From assembly GCF_014467055.1 (NCBI RefSeq), contig NZ_CP060696.1, positions 1,612,001 to 1,676,000 of the forward strand: DNA of 64,000 bases, in the 5' to 3' direction. The position numbers and the translations under genes were made by a program. This document shows, piece after piece, positions 9,101 to 17,736 of this stretch (position 1 is the stretch's first letter; every line of letters begins with the position of its first letter). The DNA is from Caproicibacterium amylolyticum (GTDB lineage Bacteria > Bacillota > Clostridia > Oscillospirales > Acutalibacteraceae). A model generated the notes under the pieces. That model was given only the letters and a program-made list of their open reading frames with translations. It was not told the origin of the DNA and made no database searches.

Positions 9101-10006
9101 TTAAGCCTTTGTAAGATTCAACTCGCCAGCACTTACAACAGCCGTTACCGTATAAGAACCGCCGCCGTTAACGTCTGCTGTCAACCGTTTGTCCGCTGCG
9201 TTTCCACTCTGCTTTGCATCAAAGTAGGTCTTAAGGCTGCCCGCACTGGCTACACCCTTAAACTGAAACTTACTGTCCGAAGTCATAGCACAGTTCATCT
9301 GACCGGCACTTACTTGCAGGGAAAGGTCATCCTTTATAACTGCTTTTTTAATATTGGCCTGCCCTGCATTTACATCGATTGTTCCGCTTCCGGTAAAACT
9401 GTCAATATCCGCCTGACCGGCATTGACTCCTACTTTTCCTTTGCCAGTCAGAGCACCAACTTTAACGCGGCCGGCATTCAGCAGCAGACTGAACTTTTCA
9501 CTCTGCAGACGGTCTGCATTGAAGGCACAGGCATCAACTTCAATATTCAGTTCTTTCTGATAGTCTTTCGGGATCTGTACGGCCACCATCGCCGTATGGT
9601 CACTGCCTAAATGCAAGTTGCTGTCCCAGTGGTCAGAGTCCCCCTCCAGTATCAGGGTACTGCCATCTTTATTGAGAGTCGGCAGCTTATCATTTGAAAT
9701 GGTACTGCTGGATTTTACAAAAACGTGCAGCGAACTGTCTGGGGAATTTTCAACATTCAGCAGTGTGGCGACCCAATGGTTTTCCGCATCTTTTAAAGGT
9801 GTTCCATGCAGCTTAATCGTCTGAATACCATCCAGTTCGGCTTTCTCTGTTTTGACTACCTTTGCAGAGGAAAAGTCTTTGGGTTCCAACTTGGAAAAGT
9901 CAAAATCTCCAAATTTGCTGCCAAAACCACAGCCAGTGCAGGCTACCGCAACAAGAATGCTTACCAAAAGAACTGTACCGTGCTTCAAAAGCATCTCTTT
10001 TTTCAT
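9101..10006 (-). CDS. DUF4097-type beta-helical lipoprotein
   Basis: This 301-residue protein has a lipoprotein signal (MKKEMLLKHG..., hydrophobic core, lipobox VACTGC). Repeating beta-strand units follow (DIDSFTGSGTIDVNAGQAN, VSAGQMNCAMT, VASAGSLKTYFD), as in DUF4097 putative adhesins. I prefer the ATG at 10006, 6 bases after GGGAG, over the ATG 18 bases upstream. It is the last gene of the GntR-ABC operon and probably acts at the outer face of the membrane, perhaps with the transporter in an envelope-stress response. Function is inferred from context. Confidence 0.75.
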   Translation of the reverse strand: MKKEMLLKHGTVLLVSILVAVACTGCGFGSKFGDFDFSKLEPKDFSSAKVVKTEKAELDGIQTIKLHGTPLKDAENHWVATLLNVENSPDSSLHVFVKSSSTISNDKLPTLNKDGSTLILEGDSDHWDSNLHLGSDHTAMVAVQIPKDYQKELNIEVDACAFNADRLQSEKFSLLLNAGRVKVGALTGKGKVGVNAGQADIDSFTGSGTIDVNAGQANIKKAVIKDDLSLQVSAGQMNCAMTSDSKFQFKGVASAGSLKTYFDAKQSGNAADKRLTADVNGGGSYTVTAVVSAGELNLTKA

Positions 10007-10028
10007 TCTTTTCTCCCATCGCATTTGT

Positions 10029-10136
10029 TTACAACAGCTGACCCGATTTTGCTTTCATAAACAGAACTGCACCAAAAATGAAGCAGGTTGGCAGTCCAAT
10101 AAAATAGTACCACATTTTGTCAAGAACTTTTTTCAT
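10029..10136 (-). CDS. 35-residue single-span membrane peptide
   Basis: This small gene lies between the ABC permease and the DUF4097 lipoprotein gene. The peptide starts MKKVLDKMWYYFIGLP, crosses the membrane once (about residues 9-28, including CFIFGAVLFM) and ends in a basic tail KAKSGQLL. GGAGG is 11 bases upstream of the ATG, and the gaps to both neighbours are short (23 and 22 bases), so it fits the operon. No family is recognised; it may be a transporter-associated regulatory peptide. Confidence 0.6.
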   Translation of the reverse strand: MKKVLDKMWYYFIGLPTCFIFGAVLFMKAKSGQLL

Positions 10137-10159
10137 TCTTAATGCAGCCTCCTCTAAGT

Positions 10160-10987
10160 TTATTCCAAGTTTAAATGATTTTTCATAATTGCCTGCGTAA
10201 TGATAAAATAAACCACACTAAACAGTGCCATATATCCTGAAAGAACGGCCATAACCAGAATCGCCGCTTTATACCCGCCGTCCGTACCATAGGTCAGTGC
10301 ATTGGCAGTTTGTACAAGCCAACTGCTCTCTTGAATATTTACAGTAGATGCGATAATGAAAACTGCAATAATCGCGTGCACAACCCCAAACGCTATAATC
10401 ATACCGACACCAATGGCACGGTGATGCTTTGGCATCAGGCTGCCGATGCTTAATGAAGCGCATACCCACAGTTCAATGAAGACAACAGAAACCACAGCGG
10501 TTATCAGAACCATCAGCAACACACCGATGTAAATCGGATGCTGCTGAAAGCCTAAAAAGTTGATGTTAAACCATGAAGGATTGATACGCCCCATTTCTCC
10601 GCCAACCAGCATCAGGCTGATAATGGAAATGACAACAGTTGCAACACCCCAGATTGCGCTGATAATTACCTTGCTCCAAATCAGCTTTGCCGGTGTGACC
10701 GGCAGGGTGTGCATCAAATATCCCTCATCCTTAAACAAGTTGTCGTAAAAATAGCGCATACACAAAACCACGGTAAAAAGATTTACCCCAAACAGCGACA
10801 GACCATATAAAACGGCAAAAATTCCTTGGGTCACACGCAGCGGATTAAAAGCATATTGAAAATGAAAGTTTCCGCAGGCTTTGTCCAAAATAGAATACAG
10901 AACAGCCAACGCCATAACAATGATATAAAGCACTGCAAAGTTGCGGGATGTAGCTTTCATATCATATTTAATCAGTTTTCTCAGCAT
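10160..10987 (-). CDS. ABC transporter permease (six-span, YtrC/YtrD-like context)
   Basis: This 275-residue membrane protein begins LRKLIKYDMKATSRNF, the usual start of clostridial ABC-2 permeases in GntR-ABC operons. Six hydrophobic segments follow, plus the EGYLMHTLPVTPAKLIWSK coupling region between spans 2 and 3. The gene overlaps the 3' end of the ATPase by 7 bases. With a YtrA-type regulator this resembles the cell-envelope-responsive Ytr system of Bacillus; the substrate is unknown. Confidence 0.82.
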   Translation of the reverse strand: MLRKLIKYDMKATSRNFAVLYIIVMALAVLYSILDKACGNFHFQYAFNPLRVTQGIFAVLYGLSLFGVNLFTVVLCMRYFYDNLFKDEGYLMHTLPVTPAKLIWSKVIISAIWGVATVVISIISLMLVGGEMGRINPSWFNINFLGFQQHPIYIGVLLMVLITAVVSVVFIELWVCASLSIGSLMPKHHRAIGVGMIIAFGVVHAIIAVFIIASTVNIQESSWLVQTANALTYGTDGGYKAAILVMAVLSGYMALFSVVYFIITQAIMKNHLNLE

Positions 10988-11679
10988 TTGAAAACCTCCC
11001 TAAAGTACGCATCCACGCTGCTGCCCTCGTGCTCGCGGATTTCATCCACTGAAGTATGCAGAACCAGGCTGCCGTTACTGATAAAAATCACTTCATCCAG
11101 CACAGACTCAACGTCTGCAATCAGATGCGTACTGATTATCACTGTTGCATTTTCATTGTAGTTATTAATAATGGTGTTCAAAATGTAATCTCTTGCAGCC
11201 GGATCGACACCGCCGATTGGTTCATCCAGCAGGTAAAGCTGGGCGTTGCGGCTCATAACCAGAATCAGCTGTACTTTTTCTTTCGTACCTTTGCTCATGG
11301 TGCGCAGGCGATCTGACGTGTTAATATGCAGGCGCTGCAGCATATCCAACGCCTTTGCCTTATCAAAATTCTCGTAAAAATCCGCGAACATATCCAGCAG
11401 ATCATTCACACGCATCCAGTCGTTCAAATAGGTACGTTCCGGCAGGTAAGAAACGATCTTCTTTGTTTCCGGCCCCGGCACCTCACCGTTAATCGTCAAA
11501 ATACCAGTGCTTGGTGTTAGCAAACCATTGCACAGCTTAATAAATGTGGTTTTGCCGCTGCCATTTGGCCCCAGCAGCCCCACAATGCGGCCGCGCTCAA
11601 TGGTCAAATCTATACCGCGCAGCGCTTCTTTTCCGGAATAATTTTTACACACTCCCCTACACTGCAGAATTGGTTCCAT
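10981..11679 (-). CDS. ABC transporter ATP-binding protein (YtrB-like)
   Basis: This 232-residue ATPase has Walker A GPNGSGKTTFIKL (about residue 36), signature TMSKGTKEKVQLILVMS (SKGTK for SGGQQ, typical of this subgroup), Walker B LYLLDEPIGGVD and switch IISTHLIADVE. Its ATG shares one base with the TGA of the GntR gene upstream (TGATG). It powers the adjacent permease. Confidence 0.88.
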   Translation of the reverse strand: MEPILQCRGVCKNYSGKEALRGIDLTIERGRIVGLLGPNGSGKTTFIKLCNGLLTPSTGILTINGEVPGPETKKIVSYLPERTYLNDWMRVNDLLDMFADFYENFDKAKALDMLQRLHINTSDRLRTMSKGTKEKVQLILVMSRNAQLYLLDEPIGGVDPAARDYILNTIINNYNENATVIISTHLIADVESVLDEVIFISNGSLVLHTSVDEIREHEGSSVDAYFREVFKC

Positions 11680-12059
11680 CAGGCTTCCTCCCTTTCTTTG
11701 TCTGGTTCAGCTGTTCGTACCAAATCCGCTGCTTCCTCGCGGGAGAATCCCAGACGCTCCATCTGCGTCAGGAAGTCACGAATTACACCTTTTGCTAAAG
11801 CTGTTTTTAACTCCATGATTGCTTCCTCCTTATCGGTAACGAATCTGCCGCTGGTGCGCTGGGGAAAAATGAGTCCCTCTGTTTCCAGCTGTGCCAGAGC
11901 GCGTTGCATGGTGTTTGGGTTAACAGATGCCTCTGTTGCCAAATCCCGTACACTTGGCATCTTGCTGCCTGCCGGGTACAGCCCTGAAACAATACGCAGT
12001 TTCACCTGCTCCACCAGCTGTGCATAAATTGGCCTGTCAGAAGATAAATTCCACGCCAT
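11679..12059 (-). CDS. GntR-family repressor (YtrA subfamily)
   Basis: This 126-residue regulator starts MAWNLSSDRPIYAQLVEQVK. It has the GntR winged helix (LYPAGSKMPSVRDLATEASVNPNTMQRALAQLETEGLI) and only a short C-terminal helical part, as in the YtrA subfamily. RBS: AAAGGAGGCGGCGCA. It heads the operon regulator-ATPase-permease-small peptide-lipoprotein and should bind the perfect inverted repeat just upstream, giving autorepression. Confidence 0.88.
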   Translation of the reverse strand: MAWNLSSDRPIYAQLVEQVKLRIVSGLYPAGSKMPSVRDLATEASVNPNTMQRALAQLETEGLIFPQRTSGRFVTDKEEAIMELKTALAKGVIRDFLTQMERLGFSREEAADLVRTAEPDKEREEA

Positions 12060-12080
12060 TGCGCCGCCTCCTTTTGATTT

Positions 12081-12116
12081 TGTATTATTGTACTAATAAC
12101 TTAATACAATAATACA
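12081..12116 (-). promoter_or_regulatory. GntR operator: perfect 12-bp inverted repeat
   Basis: Arms TGTATTATTGTA (12081-12092) and TACAATAATACA (12105-12116) match perfectly around a 12-base spacer. It lies 22 bases upstream of the GntR start codon and overlaps the A/T-rich promoter region. Position and symmetry fit an operator for the YtrA-type repressor encoded next to it. Confidence 0.7.
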
Positions 12117-12153
12117 TAAGGAATTTGCAGTTGTCAAGTAGTTTTTGAAAAAT

Positions 12154-12199
12154 ATTAAAAAAAGAGATACTCAGAGGTATTCAGCCCCGCAGTATCTCT
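12154..12199 (-). terminator. Terminator after HD-domain gene
   Basis: Arms AGAGATACT and AGTATCTCT close a hairpin that on the minus strand runs into a seven-T tract. It lies 12 bases downstream of the HD-protein stop. Confidence 0.8.
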
Positions 12200-12210
12200 T
12201 CCTGTGCTTT

Positions 12211-12816
12211 TCAACCGTTTGTTTTTGGATGGTGTCCATTTGGTACCACAGAGGTACCGTTCTCATGCAGATAGGTACTTTCAAAATCTGCTAAATGCAG
12301 TTTAACCGCCAGCGGATACTTTTGATATGCCTGCGAAATTGCAGTACAGCCACCGCGCGCCGCATCATCAAAGCCGCCCATATGCCAGCGAATCGCCATT
12401 GCCTCACTTGTGCGCAGACGCAGAAAACGTTCAATCAAAAAAACCGACTTTTCACCGTGCCCGTAAGGGAACTGGTCGTCAATTGCAAAGTACGGCCGCT
12501 GCTCCCACCGGCCGGTCTCCTCATTTTTTACATTGCGGACACTTTCTTTATAGAAATTCGCCTTACAGACATCATGAAGCAGCCCACAGATTGCAAAGCT
12601 TTCTTCACTATCTGTTTCCGGCTCAAACCAGTGCATCATAGTTTGATACACGCTGACACTGTGCTGCACCAAACCGCCAACACACGCACAATGGTACCGC
12701 GTGCTGGCAGGCGCTGCAAAAAAGTCCGTACGCTGCAGCCACTCAAGCAGTTCGGCCGCGCCGTTCCGCTGAATTTTACTGTTGTAAATCTCCACAAATT
12801 CTTCTTGATATCCCAT
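12211..12816 (-). CDS. HD-domain phosphohydrolase
   Basis: This 201-residue protein is an HD-superfamily metal-dependent phosphohydrolase. HSVSVYQTMMHW supplies the first histidine and GLLHDVCK the HD pair; IRWHMGGFDD supplies a later histidine. I start at the ATG at 12816 (MGYQEEFVEIYNS), with GGAAGGAG 11 bases upstream; the ATG 66 bases further up lacks support. Relatives hydrolyse nucleotides or nucleic-acid ends. It is probably a single-gene unit. Confidence 0.8.
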   Translation of the reverse strand: MGYQEEFVEIYNSKIQRNGAAELLEWLQRTDFFAAPASTRYHCACVGGLVQHSVSVYQTMMHWFEPETDSEESFAICGLLHDVCKANFYKESVRNVKNEETGRWEQRPYFAIDDQFPYGHGEKSVFLIERFLRLRTSEAMAIRWHMGGFDDAARGGCTAISQAYQKYPLAVKLHLADFESTYLHENGTSVVPNGHHPKTNG

Positions 12817-12956
12817 TGTGTCGTCGGCTCCTTCCTCACGATACCAGCTATTATAACATATCTTCGTGTGTGAAGAAACCATTTTCAGAGTACTTTACTA
12901 GCATGCTGCACATTGTTTTCGGTTATGTCAGTGAAGCTGTACCAGTCGCTTTTAAC

Positions 12957-12978
12957 TAGCTTACTATGCAGTAAGCTA
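12957..12978. other. Perfect 9-bp palindrome downstream of the ger operon
   Basis: TAGCTTACT and AGTAAGCTA flank ATGC. It lacks a T-tract on the 3' side of the ger transcript (the Ts precede the stem), so it is not a standard intrinsic terminator. It could be a processing stem or a protein site. Confidence 0.4.
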
Positions 12979-12995
12979 AAAAAGTTTTACAAGAA

Positions 12996-13211
12996 TTAAG
13001 GGTAGTATAAACCAACTGCTTTCATGAAATCCCCTATTGCTAAAAGAGGGCTGGGCAATCTTTTCCCACATTCAAAAGCAGTGCAAAGGATAAATGCTGT
13101 GATATAAAAAGCCGCATAAACAATTTTTATCTTTTTTCCTTCTTCAGCTCGAATATACGGAAAAGACAGCAAAAGAAGTATAGCAAAGCCTATAACTACT
13201 ACTGCAATCAT
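12996..13211 (-). CDS. Small membrane protein of the ger operon
   Basis: This 71-residue protein has two hydrophobic spans (VVVIGFAILLLLSFPY and IVYAAFYITAFILC) separated by a charged loop. Its ATG overlaps the stop of the gerB-type permease gene as ATGA, so it is the last gene of the germination operon. It matches the position of the small GerD/2TM-type accessory proteins in some clostridial ger operons, but I do not recognise the family. Confidence 0.65.
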   Translation of the reverse strand: MIAVVVIGFAILLLLSFPYIRAEEGKKIKIVYAAFYITAFILCTAFECGKRLPSPLLAIGDFMKAVGLYYP

Positions 13212-14317
13212 GTTGATTCAGCCTTTTTCCTTTCTATGCGTTTTGAGCTTTTTGAGGAAACCACAATTTTTATCCACGTGATTAATGGCATTAAGAATTC
13301 AAACAGCAGCCATAAAAATGGGATCGTTTCCTGTGCAGATTTCATATGCTCCATTGCAGATGGATAAACGGTACGGGCAAAAAGTATAATGAGTACAGCA
13401 ACCACAAAAACCAATGGCTTATAAGAATTTAGTTTTAACAGCTCGGCGATTCCGGTTACCGTGACATAGAATAAAAATGATATTTTCAAAAAATACTGCA
13501 TAATGAATATCAATGCATATAAAACATCTACGCCCTGAAATATTTCGGTAAATCCGGCGATTTGATAGGTCGAATAAGTGGGAAACATTAATATTTTCAC
13601 AAGATCTCCAAGTACAGCTGTATCCCGAACAAGAACTGCAAAAAAGAACAATCCTCCAATTAAAAGGCCGCTCAGCAAGCATTTCAACAAATGCTTTTGA
13701 TTGTCACAATTAGGAATAACCATTTGAAAAGCAAGAGTTCCAAATGGAATAACTGCAATCATATTTGCACTTTGAAAAACTTTTATTGGAGGGACAGATA
13801 AGACCGGCAGCAAATTGTTCCAGTCTATTCGATCCCAAACAAAAATCACAGATAAGGAAAACACTATGAAATTGAGCACAGCCACAACCGTGCTGTATCT
13901 CATAATCACTCTTATGCCTTTCATAACCGCCCAGCTACATAGAATCATAAAAGAAATGGAAGTCACCATCGACGATGTTCTCGGCAACACAGCAAAAGTG
14001 ACAAAATCATCTACATCTCTCAAGTTCAATGAAGACAAGCAGAAAAAATAAAGCAAATATACCACCGAAAAACAAGGCCCAACATATTTTCCGAATACAC
14101 TTTCATTAATTTGAAAAAGACTTTTCCCGGGATATTTTTTCATGATACTTAATTGAATCAGGAGGAAAATTACGGCGATAACGATGCCTATAGGCACCGC
14201 CAGCCAATTATTTCTTCCAGCCACTGCGAAGGAGAACGAAGTTAAGAGAGAAAAAGACTGAATATAGCAGATAAACATAAAAAGTAATTGTGAATAACTA
14301 ATTTTATTTTTTTCCAT
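13208..14317 (-). CDS. Spore germination permease, GerAB/GerKB type
   Basis: This 369-residue protein of about ten hydrophobic segments belongs to the amino-acid/polyamine/organocation-like germination permeases: YSQLLFMFICYIQSFSLL at the start, the ..YPGKSLFQINESVFGKYVG loop after the second span and PFLWLLFEFLMPLITW near the end. It forms the B subunit of a germinant receptor in the inner spore membrane. It follows the GerC-type lipoprotein gene by 13 bases. Confidence 0.9.
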   Translation of the reverse strand: MEKNKISYSQLLFMFICYIQSFSLLTSFSFAVAGRNNWLAVPIGIVIAVIFLLIQLSIMKKYPGKSLFQINESVFGKYVGPCFSVVYLLYFFCLSSLNLRDVDDFVTFAVLPRTSSMVTSISFMILCSWAVMKGIRVIMRYSTVVAVLNFIVFSLSVIFVWDRIDWNNLLPVLSVPPIKVFQSANMIAVIPFGTLAFQMVIPNCDNQKHLLKCLLSGLLIGGLFFFAVLVRDTAVLGDLVKILMFPTYSTYQIAGFTEIFQGVDVLYALIFIMQYFLKISFLFYVTVTGIAELLKLNSYKPLVFVVAVLIILFARTVYPSAMEHMKSAQETIPFLWLLFEFLMPLITWIKIVVSSKSSKRIERKKAEST

Positions 14318-14330
14318 GGCTTCCTCAATG

Positions 14331-15464
14331 TTAACTTTGTGAAATTTTTCCCATATCCGTTATATCCACCTGCACCGTAATTTCGGGATTAATTTGTACA
14401 TATAGTTTGTCCCAGCTTGCCTGCATTTCCCTCCACTTTTTCGGCCATTTTCTGTAAATTTCGGTTCCAATCCCATATATATCGGCCTTATGAAATTGTG
14501 TTGTCTGAAAACAAGCAAGCACGCTGCTTTTAATTTCCTCCTCGGCAGCTTTTTGCAGTTCTTTTGCTGCGGTCACTGCCGGCTCTTTTTCAAAGCCACT
14601 CATTTCCCGAACGCCCAATTCTGCTTTCACATGAATGGATAATGAAACCGAACCATCCGCATTTAGATACGGCGTAAAGCCGCCCTCACTGGCTTCTATT
14701 TCAAGGCATGCCTTCCTGGACTTTGTCTCCACGTTGACAACACCGCTTTCAATTTTATTCATCGTCCATAAATAGCCGCGTGTTTTATTCTCGTCCAATT
14801 CCGCAACCATACGGTCTTTTTTAAAAATGGCCATACCTGCTATTTTTAATCTTGGTTTTCCTGATTCTTTATCAATTTTTATTAGGCTAGCTACAGGACA
14901 TGTTGTTCCTCCCATAAGCTTTACCGAAAACTCAAGAAGATTTACATCTACCGATTCTGAATTTTCCTTTTGCTCACTAAGCATTTGTTTGATCTCCAGC
15001 GCAGATACACTTGCGTCGTCTTCTTTTGCTGTTAGAATTTCGTTTGCAGTGGAATCAGAGACTAGTATCCACACCCCCATTCTGGCTTCGTGGTCACGCA
15101 AAAAAAGGTCCAGTTCCGATTTTACTCCTTTGGATGCTGCATCTTTTCCGATGATTATGCATTGGTTATGCCCAATAAATAATTTATCACTATTTTCGTG
15201 TGTAGTCTCTCTTAGCATATCAAAAGCATTTTTGTCCGTCTTCTCAAAGATTAATATATTGGGTTTCGTTGAGCCCTGATCCTTGGAACCGCCCATTTTA
15301 GCCGCCTGCACTGTGAGTTTTGTCAAATTATTTCCTGCACTATCAATGCCGATACCGAGAATCGGCATAATATCTGTAAGTTCCCTACTGCCCATACAGC
15401 CTGTCAGCAAGAAGCAAATAAGCACAAATATAGCTGATAAGGAAAACCAGTGTCGCTTTTTCAC
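14331..15464 (-). CDS. Ger(x)C-family spore germination lipoprotein
   Basis: This 377-residue lipoprotein has signal MKKRHWFSLSAIFVLICF and lipobox LLTGC, then SRELTDIMPILGIGID, the hallmark start of the C subunit of GerA-type receptors. Three alpha/beta domains are expected. The C-terminal region KADIYGIGTEIYRKWPKKW is diagnostic. Its start overlaps the stop of the A-subunit gene (ATGA). It would sit on the outer surface of the inner spore membrane. Confidence 0.92.
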   Translation of the reverse strand: MKKRHWFSLSAIFVLICFLLTGCMGSRELTDIMPILGIGIDSAGNNLTKLTVQAAKMGGSKDQGSTKPNILIFEKTDKNAFDMLRETTHENSDKLFIGHNQCIIIGKDAASKGVKSELDLFLRDHEARMGVWILVSDSTANEILTAKEDDASVSALEIKQMLSEQKENSESVDVNLLEFSVKLMGGTTCPVASLIKIDKESGKPRLKIAGMAIFKKDRMVAELDENKTRGYLWTMNKIESGVVNVETKSRKACLEIEASEGGFTPYLNADGSVSLSIHVKAELGVREMSGFEKEPAVTAAKELQKAAEEEIKSSVLACFQTTQFHKADIYGIGTEIYRKWPKKWREMQASWDKLYVQINPEITVQVDITDMGKISQS

Positions 15465-17065
15465 TGCTTGTCATCTCCATTTAAGGGTACTTTAATTTCT
15501 TCAGGAGGAATTTTGCTAACTTGCCGAGTGGCATCCTGGCACTTGAATTCTGGTGGACGTTTTGTCATCGTCCAAAGCGGAGCACGAATCAATAAGTCCT
15601 TCCAATTTTTTAAGTGCATCGGTGCAACTCCCGCAAAATACGGTACTCCAAATGATTCCAGCGAACCCAGCTGAATCAGCAGCCCTACAATGCCTAAAAG
15701 AATGCCATAGCCGCCAAAGTTTGCCGCCAAAATTAAAATGACGATACGCAGCAAAACAATAGCATCTTGGTGTTCCGGTGTCACAAACTGTGCCATTGCT
15801 GAAATTGCAATAGTAACAACCATCGGTGCTCCAACCAACCCCGCTGCAACAGCTGCATCACCCATTACCAGTGCACCTACAATGCTGACAGCCTGCCCGG
15901 ATGGCCGCGGTAATCGCAGCCCTGCTTCGCGTAATATTTCAAAGGTCATCAAAAGAATAAACGCCTCGATGACAGCCGGAAACGGAGTAGATTCACGGGC
16001 AGTCGCAATCGTAAACATTAACGTAGTTGGTATTACTTCTTGATGAAACGTAGTACATGCAACATAGAAAGCCGGTGCAAATACAGCAATCATAAAAGAG
16101 AGAAACCTAAGCAGACGGATGACGCTTGCATAAAGAGTTCGGGCATAATAATCCTCGGCTGTTTGAAAACTTTCAGTAAAAAGTAACGGCGCAGTTAAAA
16201 CAAACGGAGTTCCATCCACAAGGATTGCAGCCCGTCCTTCCAAGATCTTCGCTGCAACCACATCCGGTTTCTCACTTTTACCGATAGTTGGGAAAAAGCT
16301 GAAGGGCGCATCTTCTATATACTGTTCAATATACCCAGACTCCAATATAGAATCGACCTGTATGGAACGCAGCCTTCTTTTAATTTCATCAATTAGGTTG
16401 GTATCTGCCACGTTTTTGAGGTAAACTACCGAAACCATCGTTCTTGTTTTTTCTCCAATCGTAAAGGTGTCAAATCTGAGTGCAGGATTCCTGATTTTTC
16501 TGCGAAGAAGCGACGTGTTTGTCCTATAATTTTCCGTGAAACCCTCTCTTGGGCCACGTGCAACGGCTTCAGTTTGAGGTTCAGTAACGCTGCGTTTGTC
16601 CCAGCCCTTACTGCTGATAATCAGTCCGCAGCTATTTCCATCTATCAGCAGTACAGTATCACCCGCTAAACAGCTTTCAACTATTTTATCTTTATCGCAA
16701 GCTTCTGTTACGTCACCTGAGCAAATGATGTGCTTTTGTACTTCTTCAATTACATTTCCTTTTATTTGTGTTGTGCATAACATCAAGGGCTTCATAATAC
16801 ACTCTGTGATGATGCTGCTGTTTACAAGACCATCTATAAACACCAACGCTGCATTAATAACGGGTTCGTTTCCAAATGAAAATTCCCTAATTTTAACATC
16901 GTTGCTATTTCCGAGGCAGTTTTGAATTTCATTTACATTTTTTTCTAAAGATTTTTCCATTTTTTTAGAATGAGATTGTACCTCACCACTTTCGGAAGTG
17001 CTTTTCCCAGAGGGACTATTTTTAATTTTTTGACATTGAATTTTTTTTAGTAGATTTTGAAACAT
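15461..17065 (-). CDS. Spore germination receptor A subunit (GerAA/GerKA type)
   Basis: This 534-residue protein has an N-terminal Ser/Lys-rich cytosolic tail, an N-terminal germinant-receptor domain (about 60-320; ESCLAGDTVLLIDG, ARGPREGFTENYRTN, IGEKTRTMVSVVYLKNVAD) and a C-terminal membrane domain with 4-5 spans (ATARESTPFPAVIEAFILLM, GGYGILLGIVGLLIQLGSLESFG). The REGF..N signature is invariant in GerA proteins. It is the first gene of the A-C-B-small operon, with spaced GGGGG upstream of ATG. It shows that the host sporulates. Confidence 0.93.
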   Translation of the reverse strand: MFQNLLKKIQCQKIKNSPSGKSTSESGEVQSHSKKMEKSLEKNVNEIQNCLGNSNDVKIREFSFGNEPVINAALVFIDGLVNSSIITECIMKPLMLCTTQIKGNVIEEVQKHIICSGDVTEACDKDKIVESCLAGDTVLLIDGNSCGLIISSKGWDKRSVTEPQTEAVARGPREGFTENYRTNTSLLRRKIRNPALRFDTFTIGEKTRTMVSVVYLKNVADTNLIDEIKRRLRSIQVDSILESGYIEQYIEDAPFSFFPTIGKSEKPDVVAAKILEGRAAILVDGTPFVLTAPLLFTESFQTAEDYYARTLYASVIRLLRFLSFMIAVFAPAFYVACTTFHQEVIPTTLMFTIATARESTPFPAVIEAFILLMTFEILREAGLRLPRPSGQAVSIVGALVMGDAAVAAGLVGAPMVVTIAISAMAQFVTPEHQDAIVLLRIVILILAANFGGYGILLGIVGLLIQLGSLESFGVPYFAGVAPMHLKNWKDLLIRAPLWTMTKRPPEFKCQDATRQVSKIPPEEIKVPLNGDDKQ

Positions 17066-17187
17066 TATAAATCCATGCCCCCTTCTCTAATTAAATCCAT
17101 TATTGCCATAATCATTAAAATTATGTCATCATCCTAACGCGTGGCTGCAGTTGTTTCGCCGGAGAAAGGGCCAAATTCTAAAATGAT

Positions 17188-17436
17188 CCAATCGGTATTG
17201 AGCCGAAACATTTCCTGCATGCGCGCATCTTTTTTGCTTTCGCCTGACAGTTTTTCAATATCATTGCTTGTTTTTAAGTATTCCGCACACACATAACCGG
17301 CGCTGTCCCTTTTGAGTACATCCGGCTGCAGAGTACTTTTACACGAATCAACGGAACGCGACTATGGGAATGTATCCTCAAACAGGATTTCTTTCCTATG
17401 GTACCACGGGTATCCGTCGAAACTTTCATCTGCGCA
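17188..17436 (-). pseudogene. asnB remnant (internal fragment)
   Basis: About 250 bp match the minus-strand asparagine synthetase gene of 32753-34588 (region encoding CADEIFGGYPWYHREEILFE through MREMFRLNTDW) with many substitutions. No start codon and no domain is complete. The upstream break falls at the same codon (the Cys of the CADE motif) as in the larger truncated copy at 22165-22869, and both breaks are followed by CATGATAACAAC. This suggests one truncation event followed by duplication. Confidence 0.8.
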
Positions 17437-17736
17437 TACATGATAACAACGTCTGTGTTGATAAAAAGTTATCTAAACCACGCCTGCAACGTGCTTGTAC
17501 ATCAAGGAATAAGTGTAATAACCAGATGATTGCGGAATCTGATTATTACACATACAAGTCATGATTTTTGCTGGTATCTGCTGCTAATTTACCAATACAG
17601 TAAGACAGTATGTCGTCCACTTTTACCTATCATCAATCTACCCTTGAATTTTACAAAGTTTTGGGCTACTATATATAAAATATAAAAGTTTATCATATAT
17701 CTGCAAGAATATTAATTAAAGAGGGCTTAATTCTGT
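17437..17736. other. Leader region of the P-type ATPase with long inverted repeat
   Basis: There is no gene in this stretch. At 17513-17551 the arms GTGTAATAA and TTATTACAC pair, extended inward by CAGAT/ATCTG after one mismatch. The A/T-rich 100 bases before the ATPase start probably hold the promoter. I see no c-di-AMP riboswitch consensus. Confidence 0.5.

Noticed and set aside
17437..17736. c-di-AMP (ydaO-type) riboswitch upstream of the pump
   Set aside because: None of the conserved riboswitch motifs are visible; only the inverted repeat is present.
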